Shown piece by piece: positions 51,539 to 59,693 of a stretch of DNA of 59,693 nucleotides. The DNA is from an uncultured Eubacteriales bacterium (GTDB lineage: Bacteria; Bacillota; Clostridia; Oscillospirales; CAG-272). Under the pieces are notes generated by a model. It had not been told where the DNA came from, did no database searches, and saw nothing but the letters and a program-made list of their open reading frames with translations. The stretch is from contig CAKTAA010000005.1 in the NCBI GenBank assembly GCA_934526185.1, forward strand, positions 1 to 59,693, in the 5' to 3' direction. Positions within the stretch are counted from its first letter, which is position 1, and every line of letters begins with the position of its first letter. The position numbers were made by a program, and so were the translations under genes.

Positions 51539-52810
51539 ATGTCGCAGAAATGGAATCCGGAGCTTGAGAAGCTGAATCAGAAAGCAGAAAGCGCCCTTGA
51601 AGAGGTGTTCAGGGAATACGATCGGTTGGCCTATGTCAATACGGAAAAGGTGATGGAGGCGTTTGCGTTGTTCCGCGTGTCGGATACCATGTTTGCAGGC
51701 AGCACCGGATACGGCTATGGAGATACCGGCAGGGAAGCGCTGGACGGAATTTATGCGCGAGTTTTCGGTGCGGATAAGGCGATTGTCCGGCATTCCATTG
51801 TAAATGGCACCCAGGCGCTGACCATTGGGCTGTTTGCTCTGCTGCGGCCGAAGGACTGCCTGCTCTCCATAACGGGCCGCCCGTATGATACGCTGCGGGA
51901 GGTCATCGGCGAGAACGTCTCCGACGGCAACGGTTCTCTCAGGGATTTTGGGGTGGATTACCGTGAAATTTCGCTGACAGACGAGGGGAAAATCGATCTG
52001 GCCTCTGTCCGCGAGACACTGCGCCGTGAAAGAGATCGCATCCGCGTTGTGTTTTTGCAGCGCTCAAGAGGGTACCTGAACAGGCCTTCTCTGTCTGTTG
52101 CAGAGATCAGGGAGGCTGTTCGAACTATCCGTGAATGCTCTTCTGCCTTTATTATGGTGGATAACTGCTACGGAGAGTTTACAGAAGCCGAGGAGCCGAC
52201 GGCGGTCGGCGCGGATCTTGCAGTCGGATCGCTTATTAAAAACCCGGGAGGCGGTATGGCGGAGAGCGGCGGTTATCTGGCGGGGAGCGCGCGCGCGGTT
52301 GAGCTTGCCGGTTACCGCCTGACCTCGCCCGGAACAGGAGCTGAGGTCGGCGCTACGCTGGGAAGTACACGAAGTCTTATGAAAGGGTTGTTTTTTGCTC
52401 CGCATATCGTTGCTCAGGCGCTGAAAACCGCGGCGTTCGCGGCTTATATCTTTGAAGCGCTCGGTTACGGGGTTTCACCCCGATGGAACGATGTCCGTTC
52501 CGATATTATTCAGACGGTGCGGTGCGGCACGCCGGAAAAGCTCTGCGCCTTCTGCCGTGGGATTCAGGCTGGATCTCCCGTAGATGCCTTTGTCGTGCCG
52601 GAGCCGTGGGACATGCCTGGATACAGCGATCCGGTTATTATGGCGGCGGGAACCTTTGTTCAGGGGGCTTCGATTGAGCTGTCGGCTGACGGTCCTTTGC
52701 GTCCGCCGTACACAGCCTTTTTCCAGGGAGGCCTGACGTTTGAAAGCGGAAAATACGGTGTTCTGCGGGCTGCTTCTGAAATGATGGATTTGCATAAGCC
52801 GACCGTCTGA
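51539..52810 (+). CDS. Methionine gamma-lyase family PLP enzyme (aluminium-resistance/YnbB type)
   Basis: A 423-residue fold-type I PLP enzyme. Characteristic segments are FAGSTGYGYGDTGREALDGIYA, RHSIVNGTQALTIGLFALL, SITGRPYDTL, QRSRGYLNRPSLSVAEI, VDNCYGEFTE and GSLIKNPGGGMAESGGYLAG, whose Lys should bind PLP. The group is annotated as methionine gamma-lyase family or aluminium-resistance protein; it often sits with hfq/miaA genes, which are absent here. The true reaction is not settled. AAAGGAAG precedes ATG 51539. It is single between long non-coding stretches. Confidence 0.9.
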   Translation: MSQKWNPELEKLNQKAESALEEVFREYDRLAYVNTEKVMEAFALFRVSDTMFAGSTGYGYGDTGREALDGIYARVFGADKAIVRHSIVNGTQALTIGLFALLRPKDCLLSITGRPYDTLREVIGENVSDGNGSLRDFGVDYREISLTDEGKIDLASVRETLRRERDRIRVVFLQRSRGYLNRPSLSVAEIREAVRTIRECSSAFIMVDNCYGEFTEAEEPTAVGADLAVGSLIKNPGGGMAESGGYLAGSARAVELAGYRLTSPGTGAEVGATLGSTRSLMKGLFFAPHIVAQALKTAAFAAYIFEALGYGVSPRWNDVRSDIIQTVRCGTPEKLCAFCRGIQAGSPVDAFVVPEPWDMPGYSDPVIMAAGTFVQGASIELSADGPLRPPYTAFFQGGLTFESGKYGVLRAASEMMDLHKPTV

Positions 52811-52849
52811 GGACGGAAGCCGGCGTGAAAGTTCACCTTTTCTTTGCTT

Positions 52850-52988
52850 ATAACTTAAGCAAGATGTCTCCCTGCCGCCTTGCCGGAAGTTTTGCCTCTC
52901 TCGGCGGCGGGGTTCCATTCAGTGGGAAGTCAATCCCCCGCTGAATGTCATGTCACGCCTCCATGGCGGGGGTAAGCCCCTTATTAAA
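52850..52988. repeat. Dispersed repeat family B, copy 2
   Basis: Second copy of the element at 15096-15238. Here the inner part makes a clear hairpin CATTCAGTGGG / CCCGCTGAATG, and the end reads GCGGGGGTAAGCCCC. It lies directly after the PLP-enzyme gene, as copy 1 lies between genes. Identity is high in blocks, with variable segments between. Confidence 0.75.
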
Positions 52989-53425
52989 TTTTTATAGAAA
53001 CAGGAAAGCGCGGGACGGTTAGACATTTTGACTGATGCTGTACGTACCGGCGGAGCCGCAGCGGAAAGCTGAATTTGGTAAGAACTGCGCTGTTCGGTGA
53101 ATATCCGGTATAAATATAGTATGGTCTGCCGCAGGTGTGAAATCTACCGAGCCCATTTTTTTGCGTCAAATGTACGGATTGTTGATTCAGTATAAGCGGA
53201 TTCTGTACGAAAGCAAAGCGGGATTTTTAGATTTGCTAGTGAAAGTTTCCGGTCTGGCTGCTGAACAAATCGGTGAAATGCGGACGCGAAAGAAAATTCG
53301 TCCGAACGCCTAAATGCCGGTGCGGATCCTGCGCTTCCCTGTCACGTTTCGGGTGTGCAAAGCTCCCTATTATTGAAGAATCCGGCGGCATTCCGCTTCC
53401 GGACAGCTCATGAAAGGCATAATCA
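52989..53425. other. Gap upstream of the radical-SAM pair
   Basis: No gene recognised. Some AT-rich segments (for example TATAAATATAG at 53111-53121) could hold a -10, but no good -35 pairs with them. Confidence 0.4.
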
Positions 53426-55306
53426 ATGATGAAACAAACAGACAGAAAAATGGAAAAAATTCTTCAGCGTGTATCCAAGCCCGGACGGTATACGGGCGGC
53501 GAGATAGGGCAGACGCTGAAGGACAAAGCGGAGGTACGCGCGCGTTTTGCATTCTGCTTCCCGGATACGTATGAAATCGGCATGTCGAATTTGGGCGTGC
53601 GTATCCTGTACGGCGCGCTGAATGCGGAGCCGGAGGTCTGGTGCGAGCGCTGCTACGCACCGTGGACCGACATGGAGCAGGAGCTTCGGCGTGCGAAAAT
53701 TCCGCTGTATGCGCTGGAGAGCGGAGATCCTTTGGGGGCATTTGATTTTATCGGCTTTACTCTGCAGTACGAGCTGTGCTACACCAATGTCCTGAATATG
53801 CTGTCGCTCGGCGGTATTCCGCTTCTTGCGTCAGAGCGGGAGGAGGGGGATCCGATTGTTGTGGGCGGCGGTCCGTGCGCGTACAATCCGGAGCCGCTGG
53901 CCGATTTCTTCGATATCTTTTCGATCGGCGAGGGGGAGGAGGCCCTGCCGGAGCTGACGCGGCTGTATATCGGTATGAAAAAAGACGGTACGTATTCCCG
54001 TCAGGCGTTTCTGCGCGCTGCCGCTGCGCTTGGTGGATTTTATGTGCCCTCGCTGTATCGGGTGTCCTATCATGAGGACGGCACGCTCGCCGAGTGTACG
54101 CCTCTGTTCACGGATGTTCCGGCCCGCGTGACCAAGCGGATTGTTCGGGATATGGACAAGGCGTACTTTCCCGATCGGGTTGTGCTGCCGTATATCGAGA
54201 CGGTTCATGACCGGATCATGCTTGAGGTGTACCGCGGCTGTATCCGAGGCTGCCGGTTCTGTCAGGCGGGAATGGTTTTCCGTCCGGTGCGGGAAAAATC
54301 GCCGGAAACGCTGAATTGCCAGGCGCGATGTCTGTACGAGGCAACAGGCTATGACGAAATATCGCTTTCCTCGCTCAGCATCAGCGATTATTCGGAGCTG
54401 AATTCGCTGACTGATTTGCTGCTTGAGTGGACGGATGAGCGGAAGGTGAGCCTGTCGCTGCCCTCGCTGCGCGCGGACAGCTTTTCCAAGACGCTGATGG
54501 ACAGGATATCAACTGTCAGAACCAGTACGCTGACGTTTGCGCCGGAAGCCGGAACGCAGCGTCTGCGTGACGCAATCAACAAAAACGTGCGGGAAGAGGA
54601 TTTGCTCAGCGCCTGCAAGACAGCTTTTGACGCCGGTAAAAATCAGGTAAAGCTGTATTTTATGCTGGGACTTCCGACGGAGACTGCAGAGGATCTGGAG
54701 GGAATTGCGGCGCTCGGCAAGACTGTTGTGGAATCATATTACGGAAATCCGAACCGGCAGAAGGGGAAAAGCGTGAGCGTAACGCTGAGTGTCGCTGCCT
54801 TTATTCCCAAACCTTTCACGGCTTTTCAGTGGGAGAAGCAGGATCCGCTTGAAGTGATGTGCGATAAGCAGCAGCTAATAAAACGAGCCGTAACGGACCG
54901 CAAAATCCGCTATCATTATCACGACGCAAAGGTGAGCCGCCTGGAGGCGGTGTTTGCCCGCGGCGACAGGCGTCTGGGACGCGCGCTTCTGGAGGCGCAT
55001 CGGAGGGGTGTCCGCTTTGACAGCTGGGACGAGTATTTTTCTTACGAAACATGGATGGAGGTATTCCGGGACACGGGAATCGATCCGGATTTTTACACCA
55101 CCCGCGGATACGGGACGGAGGAGCGGCTGCCTTGGGATGTCATTGATATCGGCGTGGATAAAAGCTTCCTTCAAAGGGAACGGGAACGCGCATACCGCGC
55201 GCAGACCACCGGAAACTGCAAGGAGGCGTGCGCCGCTTGCGGCGCAAATCGTTTGGGAGGTGAAAAGACATGGTGTGCAGCGATACCGCCGGAGAAAAAA
55301 AACTGA
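53426..55306 (+). CDS. B12-binding-type radical SAM protein, TIGR03960 family
   Basis: A 626-residue protein. The N-terminal part (1-200) is cobalamin-binding-like with YEIGMSNLGVRILYGALN, VVGGGPCAYNPEPLADFFD and IGEGEEALPEL. The radical SAM core has YRGCIRGCRFCQAGMVFRPVR, giving the CxxxCxxC cluster, followed by SLSSLSISDYSEL and TFAPEAGTQRLRDAINKN. The C-terminal end has CGAC-like Cys pairs. The family is widespread in Clostridia beside the DUF2344 protein that follows; both are often near rng and ribosomal genes. Function is unproven. ATG 53426 is taken, eight bases after AAAGG. Confidence 0.9.
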   Translation: MMKQTDRKMEKILQRVSKPGRYTGGEIGQTLKDKAEVRARFAFCFPDTYEIGMSNLGVRILYGALNAEPEVWCERCYAPWTDMEQELRRAKIPLYALESGDPLGAFDFIGFTLQYELCYTNVLNMLSLGGIPLLASEREEGDPIVVGGGPCAYNPEPLADFFDIFSIGEGEEALPELTRLYIGMKKDGTYSRQAFLRAAAALGGFYVPSLYRVSYHEDGTLAECTPLFTDVPARVTKRIVRDMDKAYFPDRVVLPYIETVHDRIMLEVYRGCIRGCRFCQAGMVFRPVREKSPETLNCQARCLYEATGYDEISLSSLSISDYSELNSLTDLLLEWTDERKVSLSLPSLRADSFSKTLMDRISTVRTSTLTFAPEAGTQRLRDAINKNVREEDLLSACKTAFDAGKNQVKLYFMLGLPTETAEDLEGIAALGKTVVESYYGNPNRQKGKSVSVTLSVAAFIPKPFTAFQWEKQDPLEVMCDKQQLIKRAVTDRKIRYHYHDAKVSRLEAVFARGDRRLGRALLEAHRRGVRFDSWDEYFSYETWMEVFRDTGIDPDFYTTRGYGTEERLPWDVIDIGVDKSFLQRERERAYRAQTTGNCKEACAACGANRLGGEKTWCAAIPPEKKN

Positions 55307-56031
55307 CGCCGCAGGATACGGCAGTTTCCATGCGCTTTTGCTTTGGCAAGCTGGGGCGTCTGAAATACATATCGCATCTTGACGTAAACCGTACATTGCA
55401 GCGCGCGCTGACACGTGCCGCTCTGCCTCTCCGCTATACCGAGGGCTTTAATCCGCACCCGCGGATGGTGTTCGCTCTGCCGCTTGCTGTAGGCGTTGAA
55501 AGCACCTGTGAATATCTGGACGTGTCGTTTGCGGAACCCATAGATGCCGGAGAAGCTATGGTGCGTCTGAACCGGGAGCTGCCGGAGGAAATGCAGATAT
55601 CAGAGATATATGCGCCGGTTTTTCCATTTAAAAAAATTGGTTGGGCGTTCTATGAGCTGACGCTTTGGGGAGCCTTTGAGAAAGATTTTCCGGATAAGCT
55701 GGCCTCTCTTTTAAAATCGTCGCCTCTTATTGTTACGAAACGGACAAAAAGCGGCGAAAAGGAAACAGATATCGCGCCGTTTATCCGAATTTCGGCGGTT
55801 ACGGAGGATATTGCGGAGGACGGCGGACAGCTTGTGCGGATTTCCGCCAGGCTGTGCGCTGACAACACAAATTTTTTGAATCCGATTTATCTTGTTCGGG
55901 CGGCGGAGAAATATCTGAACCTCTGCCCGGACGACGCCGCGAAACAGAATGCCGGCAGCTCGGTGCTGAATTTTATGAATATCAGGCGGAGCGGGGTTCT
56001 GCTGGAGGACGGCGTGACAGTGTTTCACTGA
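55270..56031 (+). CDS. Radical SAM-associated protein, TIGR03936/DUF2344 family
   Basis: A 253-residue partner of the preceding protein; in some bacteria the two are fused. Key segments are MRFCFGKLGRLKYISHLDVNR, TRAALPLRYTEGFNPHPRM and ALPLAVGVESTCEYLDVSF, which define DUF2344. There is no radical SAM motif of its own. It overlaps the upstream gene by 37 bases in another frame, so translation is coupled. The role is unknown, presumably in the modification done by its partner. GTG/TTG alternatives are not needed; ATG 55270 follows GGGAGG. Confidence 0.9.
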   Translation: MVCSDTAGEKKLTPQDTAVSMRFCFGKLGRLKYISHLDVNRTLQRALTRAALPLRYTEGFNPHPRMVFALPLAVGVESTCEYLDVSFAEPIDAGEAMVRLNRELPEEMQISEIYAPVFPFKKIGWAFYELTLWGAFEKDFPDKLASLLKSSPLIVTKRTKSGEKETDIAPFIRISAVTEDIAEDGGQLVRISARLCADNTNFLNPIYLVRAAEKYLNLCPDDAAKQNAGSSVLNFMNIRRSGVLLEDGVTVFH

Positions 56032-56341
56032 GCTGCCGACCGCCGCGAGGAGAGGCGTATTGACCGAAGGATTGTTCAGCGTCCGGCTGGGGAGAGGAAA
56101 AGGCTCTGCCGTCGTTCGGAGTACGGCTTCCTTGGCGAAACAGAAACCGCTAGGGCGCGCACCGCTTTTTTATACGGCTTCGATGCGCTGCTTTTTGCTG
56201 CTTTGCTCTCGCTCCGGTAAAAAGGCTTGGAAAATTAAGCTTCAGTCTGGCTTTGCGGCTCTTTGCATCCGCCGTAAATACATTTGCTTTGTAAACACTG
56301 AAAATTCAGATAAATAAAAAAGCTTTCAGGGGGTGAAAGCT
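56032..56341 (+). other. Gap before the AAA ATPase gene
   Basis: Holds an 85-codon frame (56060-56317) without recognisable features; I read it as chance. No terminator hairpin with a T-run is seen after the DUF2344 gene. Confidence 0.4.
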
Positions 56342-57136
56342 GTGGTCACAGGAAAAAACGGGGCGGGACAATATATCAGCGAAATCGCGCTGCGCGAGCC
56401 GCTTCCGAAGGGTTCCTATCTTACCGGACTTCCGGCGGTGAAGCATCTTGCCTCCGGAAATGCACTTTCTCTGCGGAGCAATGTAACTTTTTTTGTCGGT
56501 GAAAACGGTACCGGAAAATCTACATTGACCGAGGCCATTGCCGTGGCATACGGCTTCAACGCCGAGGGCGGCTCACGTAATTTTTCCTTTGCCACTATGC
56601 AAACCCATTCGGAATTGTGGAAATATCTGACGCTTTCCCGGCACAAGTACGCAAAGGACGGATTTTTTCTGCGCGCAGAAAGCTTTTACAATGTCGCGTC
56701 AAATATAGATGAGATGGATCAGGAGCCTTCGTTTTCCTCTCCTGTCATACAGAGCTATGGCGGCGTTTCTCTGCACCGGCAATCGCACGGTGAAAGCTTT
56801 CTGGCGCTGGTGCAGAATCGTTTCGGCGGAAACGGTCTGTACATTCTGGACGAACCCGAGGCGGCGCTGTCTCCGACGCGGCAGCTCTCGCTCATGGCTG
56901 AGATTGACAATCTGGTGCATAAGGATTCGCAGTTTATCATTGCAACGCATTCGCCGATACTGATGACCTTTCCCGGAGCTCTGATCTATCAGTTTTCAGC
57001 AGACGGTGTGGAGGCTGTCACTTATCGGGATACCGAGCACTACCGGCTGACACGCAGGTTTCTGGAAAATCCCGAAAGGATGCTCGGATACCTGTTTGAG
57101 GATTTCCGAGAGGGCGGGAATGAATATGAAACCTAA
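56342..57136 (+). CDS. AAA-family ATPase (ABC/SMC-type, COG3910-like)
   Basis: A 264-residue predicted ATPase of the SMC/ABC-like group. Walker A is FVGENGTGKSTLTEAIAVAYG, a signature-like SHGESFLALV follows, Walker B is GLYILDEPEAALSPTRQLSL and the switch His is in IIATHSPILM. No coiled-coil arms or fused nuclease, so it is a compact stand-alone form. Members are common in bacteria with no assigned role. Start GTG 56342 lies ten bases after AGGGGG; GTG 56333 is too close to it. The C-terminus overlaps the upstream part of the amidohydrolase frame, and the genes are probably cotranscribed. Confidence 0.85.
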   Translation: MVTGKNGAGQYISEIALREPLPKGSYLTGLPAVKHLASGNALSLRSNVTFFVGENGTGKSTLTEAIAVAYGFNAEGGSRNFSFATMQTHSELWKYLTLSRHKYAKDGFFLRAESFYNVASNIDEMDQEPSFSSPVIQSYGGVSLHRQSHGESFLALVQNRFGGNGLYILDEPEAALSPTRQLSLMAEIDNLVHKDSQFIIATHSPILMTFPGALIYQFSADGVEAVTYRDTEHYRLTRRFLENPERMLGYLFEDFREGGNEYET

Positions 57137-57200
57137 ACCGCGGTATTTGCACACAGAAGCTCATGGATACAGAAATAAATATTGGAAAGGATGCAGAGAA

Positions 57201-58028
57201 ATGATCATAGATGCACACACACACTGTTTTCCCGACAGGCTGGCGGAAAGAGCGATAGCAAAGCTGGCGGCAACCAGCAGCATCCAGCCTGCTGCGGACG
57301 GCACACTGAAGGGACTGCTTCAAAAAATGAATGAGGACGGCATTGCGCAGGCGGTGGTTTGCCATATCGCAACCAATCCGAGACAGCAGGACAGCGTCAA
57401 CCGGTTTGCCGTCGAAATCAACGGGTTCGCTGGAGGACGCATCTGCTCGCTCGGTTCCGTCCATCCGGATTCGGAAAATATCGAGGAGACGGTGGCATCA
57501 CTGAAAGCGGCCGGGCTTCACGGCATCAAGCTGCATCCCGACTATATGCAGACAATGGTTGACGATATGCGCTTTGATCCTATTTTCGGCGCGTGCGAGG
57601 AGATGGACATGCCTGTCGTGATTCACGCGGGATACGATCCGGTATCTCCTGAACTGATTCACGCAGCGCCTGCACGGATTGCCGCGGTGCTGGACAGGCA
57701 CCGGAAGCTGAAGCTCGTTGCGGCGCATATGGGCGCCTGCCGGCAGAGCTCTGAAGTCGAAAAATATCTTATAGGCAGGGATGTGTATATCGATACCTCT
57801 ATTTCGCTTCTTGAGATGGAGCCGGAGGCGGCTGTGCGGATGCTGACGCACCATGCTGCAGACAGAATTCTCTTTGCAAGCGATTCGCCGTGGTCATCGG
57901 CTTTGGATACTTACCGGTACCTGAAGGGGCTAGCGCTCGGTGCGGAGCTTGAAGAGAAAATTTTCTGTCAGAACGCCCGCCGTCTCTTTTCCCTCCCGGA
58001 ACCGAATCCCGGGCACTCCGTCGTCTGA
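57201..58028 (+). CDS. Amidohydrolase-family metal-dependent hydrolase
   Basis: A 275-residue TIM-barrel hydrolase of the amidohydrolase 2 type. The metal motif IIDAHTHCFPD starts the protein; HGIKLHPDYM, MPVVIHAGYDP, LVAAHMGACRQSS and ILFASDSPWSSALDTY supply further His and the catalytic Asp. Related enzymes decarboxylate or hydrolyse aromatic and lactone substrates; this one's substrate is unknown. ATG 57201 matches the family start; AAAGG and GCAGAG lie 6-12 bases upstream. A hairpin at 58099 ends the transcript. Confidence 0.88.
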   Translation: MIIDAHTHCFPDRLAERAIAKLAATSSIQPAADGTLKGLLQKMNEDGIAQAVVCHIATNPRQQDSVNRFAVEINGFAGGRICSLGSVHPDSENIEETVASLKAAGLHGIKLHPDYMQTMVDDMRFDPIFGACEEMDMPVVIHAGYDPVSPELIHAAPARIAAVLDRHRKLKLVAAHMGACRQSSEVEKYLIGRDVYIDTSISLLEMEPEAAVRMLTHHAADRILFASDSPWSSALDTYRYLKGLALGAELEEKIFCQNARRLFSLPEPNPGHSVV

Positions 58029-58098
58029 AAGGATACTACATCGGATCGGTGATATTTCAATACAGAGGAAAATTCCGCGGTAAATATACAGTAAGAAA

Positions 58099-58130
58099 GG
58101 GCGCGGATTCGTTTCGAATCCGCGCCCTGA
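58099..58130. terminator. Hairpin between convergent amidohydrolase and methyltransferase genes
   Basis: Thirteen-bp perfect stem GGGCGCGGATTCG / CGAATCCGCGCCC with a TTT loop. Flanks are AT-rich but not a clean T-run; it likely stops transcription from both sides. Confidence 0.7.
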
Positions 58131-58244
58131 AGATATTTATGCCATTATAGCGAGCGGTTTGCGCCTGCTGAGTGTGTCTGTCAATTTGTTTAAACAGAAG
58201 GAATTTGATACACTCGGACGGAAAGGCTTCCCCGTGCTGCGCTG

Positions 58245-59117
58245 CTATTTTATGCCGCGCAGAATCAGGGTGATTGTGACGTTTGTATCCCACACCTTGA
58301 CGCCTGAATCATATAGGGCAAGTCTTTTGTCATATTTCGCGTTTGCCTGTCTTTTCAGCTCCGACAGCTCATCATTCCGGATGAGATCCGGCGCAATATG
58401 CCCCATGATCTCTATGCTGTCCAGATGCGTCCGGCGGTTTGCCTCAATCATCGCATGTGCGGTCTGCTTTGAAAACATCGGGTTGTCCGGCGTGAGATTG
58501 ACAACAGCATAGTCAAGTAAAACGTTTCGGAAGCCGTATTTCTCCATGCATAGAGGATATTCGGATTCATCCATCGGATAAGAGCAGACGCTGTAGGTCT
58601 GATTGATTTCATCATACCGCTTTTCCACCCGGCTCCACAGCTCTTTTTCAAAGTCAGACTGTTCGGAAATGCACGGCGCAGGAATATGGATTCCGCGTCT
58701 GGCTGATAATACAAGACAAACGCCGTCCGGCTTCAGCACTCGATACTGCTCGCTGAAAAACTTCGATGGCTCTATATGCTCCGCAACCGTATTGGAGATT
58801 GCCGCATCAAAGCTGCATTCCGGAAAAGAAAGAGCTGTCGCATCCCCTTCACGGAAAGCTATGTCCGGAGCCTTCTTCGCTGCAAATTCTATGAAATGGC
58901 TGTCCCGGTCGATACCGACTATTTCTGCCTTCGGATACCATCTATGCAGGGCCTGCGCCAGAGCGCCGGGCCCGCATCCGATTTCCAATATCCTTTCCTT
59001 GTCCTCCAGAGCAAAGGACGGCAGATATTTTTCTTTAAAATTATCTGAAAATCTAAGCTGTCTTGTAAAATAGAGCGTATCAGTTTTTTGTATATTGGAT
59101 GACCATACCGTATTCAT
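58245..59117 (-). CDS. Class I SAM-dependent methyltransferase
   Basis: A 290-residue methyltransferase. Motif I is ILEIGCGPGALAQALHRW, the SAM-ribose acidic loop is IVGIDRDSHFIEFA, then FREGDATALSFPECSFDAAISNTV and YRVLKPDGVCLVL (motifs II-III). The C-terminal 120 residues, rich in charged and aromatic positions, are a substrate domain I cannot assign. The UbiE/COQ5-like core suggests a small-molecule substrate. AAAGG is about 12 bases before ATG 59117, a weak site. It stands alone. Confidence 0.88.
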   Translation of the reverse strand: MNTVWSSNIQKTDTLYFTRQLRFSDNFKEKYLPSFALEDKERILEIGCGPGALAQALHRWYPKAEIVGIDRDSHFIEFAAKKAPDIAFREGDATALSFPECSFDAAISNTVAEHIEPSKFFSEQYRVLKPDGVCLVLSARRGIHIPAPCISEQSDFEKELWSRVEKRYDEINQTYSVCSYPMDESEYPLCMEKYGFRNVLLDYAVVNLTPDNPMFSKQTAHAMIEANRRTHLDSIEIMGHIAPDLIRNDELSELKRQANAKYDKRLALYDSGVKVWDTNVTITLILRGIK

Positions 59118-59231
59118 ATGTGTGACGACCTTTCCCGCAGCTTCTGCGCCGCTTTTTTACAACCACACCGGGATCATACAAATGTATTTTATTTCAACGC
59201 TCTTTGAAGAACTTTTACTTAATGATATATT

Positions 59232-59693
59232 TTATTTTCCGTCAAGAGAATAGAGAGCTTCCCATGTTTTCTTATAAACTGTATCGCGGTCAATGGACTT
59301 GAGATAGATCATCTTGTGACGGGTGGAGTCGAAAGCATAAACTCTTTCGTCGGTAATTACGGGGGTTGGAACTATCTCAAGCTCTGCGCATTCGGGGCAA
59401 TGAAGAATAGCGGGCGCGCCGATATCCCAAATAATGCGAAGCCAGTCCGGGCGGCAGTTTGCCTGATGATATACTTCATCGGTGATTTCAAAGAGATAGT
59501 CACAGAGCTTGTTGTGATTCCTGAGCGTGCAAGCATTTTCGTAATTTGTTGTAAGAACGCTTGTGACACACCAGGCAGGGCAGAGAACAAGGGGAACGCC
59601 GCAGTTAAGAAGATGCGGCCCGCCGGTAAAGTCTTGAACGAGATTAAATTCATCGAGGTTTGGGGAGTCAAGCTGGTTTCCCCCAAGCCATAC
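59232..59693 (-). CDS. Nucleoside hydrolase, C-terminal part (cut by the window edge)
   Basis: A minus-strand frame open from the right edge to TAA at 59232-59234 gives 153 residues without a start, so the 5' part lies outside. Segments WLGGNQLDSPNLDEFNLVQD, GGPHLLNCGVPLVLCPAW and NCRPDWLRIIWDIGAPAIL, with the end VYAFDSTRHKMIYLKSID, match the inosine-uridine-preferring nucleoside hydrolase family, which splits ribonucleosides into base and ribose. The calcium-binding N-terminus (DTDxxxDD) should be beyond the edge. Confidence 0.8.
   Translation of the reverse strand, partial: VWLGGNQLDSPNLDEFNLVQDFTGGPHLLNCGVPLVLCPAWCVTSVLTTNYENACTLRNHNKLCDYLFEITDEVYHQANCRPDWLRIIWDIGAPAILHCPECAELEIVPTPVITDERVYAFDSTRHKMIYLKSIDRDTVYKKTWEALYSLDGK

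Noticed and set aside
56060..56317. 85-codon frame between the DUF2344 and ATPase genes
   Set aside because: No ribosome site, composition unlike the neighbours and no motif.
1..59693. tRNA or rRNA genes
   Set aside because: No cloverleaf with a T-loop GTTCGAATC-type segment in proper context and no rRNA-like stretch was found by eye; a tRNA scan would settle this.

Overview
The window reads as chromosome of a Gram-positive obligate anaerobe of the class Clostridia, probably near the Oscillospirales/Eubacteriales. The pointers are strong AGGAGG-type ribosome sites, [FeFe]-hydrogenase maturation genes (hydE, hydG, hydF), an S-layer-homology protein, a sortase-type surface protein, a CotH-type kinase and clostridial radical-SAM families. 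No rRNA, tRNA or CRISPR array was recognised. The first ~7 kb is more AT-rich than the rest and looks acquired.

Region by region. (1) 1-1100 is the scar of an integrative element: the tail of a large serine recombinase, a cytidine-deaminase-like gene, and decayed pieces resembling the 3' end of an rlmD-type RNA methyltransferase. (2) 1254-6770 is an OmpR/histidine-kinase pair followed by a VTC-domain protein, a DUF4956 membrane protein and a large CotH-kinase protein, a recurrent but poorly understood surface/phosphate module. (3) 7276-15015 holds an SLH protein with an internal near-identical DNA duplication and a structured 5' leader, an XRE regulator, a Cu/Zn-SOD-family protein, a ComEC-like metallo-hydrolase and a GH2 enzyme. 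(4) 15427-19572 is a GT4 glycosyltransferase and a large GH94-like protein in one operon. (5) 19724-26470 carries HIT protein, trmL, secA and two tandem, homologous membrane proteins of unknown function. (6) 26558-33547 is the H-cluster maturation region: an orphan promoter-RNA-terminator unit, a TM1266-type regulator, hydE and hydG, then a GNAT enzyme and an inverted XRE/TPR regulator, then hydF. (7) 34057-43294 is a housekeeping run: cysE, cysS, DUF951, prfA, Sua5, a DUF4190 protein, rsmG, pgeF and rarA. (8) 43630-53000 has a surface protein whose natural start region carries a stop at codon 2, a ferritin-like protein, purA, a NUDIX relic, murD, two families of dispersed structured repeats and a PLP enzyme. 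(9) 53426-59693 has a radical-SAM pair (TIGR03960/TIGR03936 type), an AAA ATPase, an amidohydrolase, a methyltransferase and the 3' end of a nucleoside hydrolase.

Best candidates for something undescribed are the sensor-linked VTC/DUF4956/CotH module, the leader RNA ahead of the hydrogenase maturation operon with an attenuator-like layout, the 125-bp multi-hairpin tandem repeats found at two loci, and the tandem paralogous membrane proteins. All family names rest on reading motifs by eye; no database search was run.
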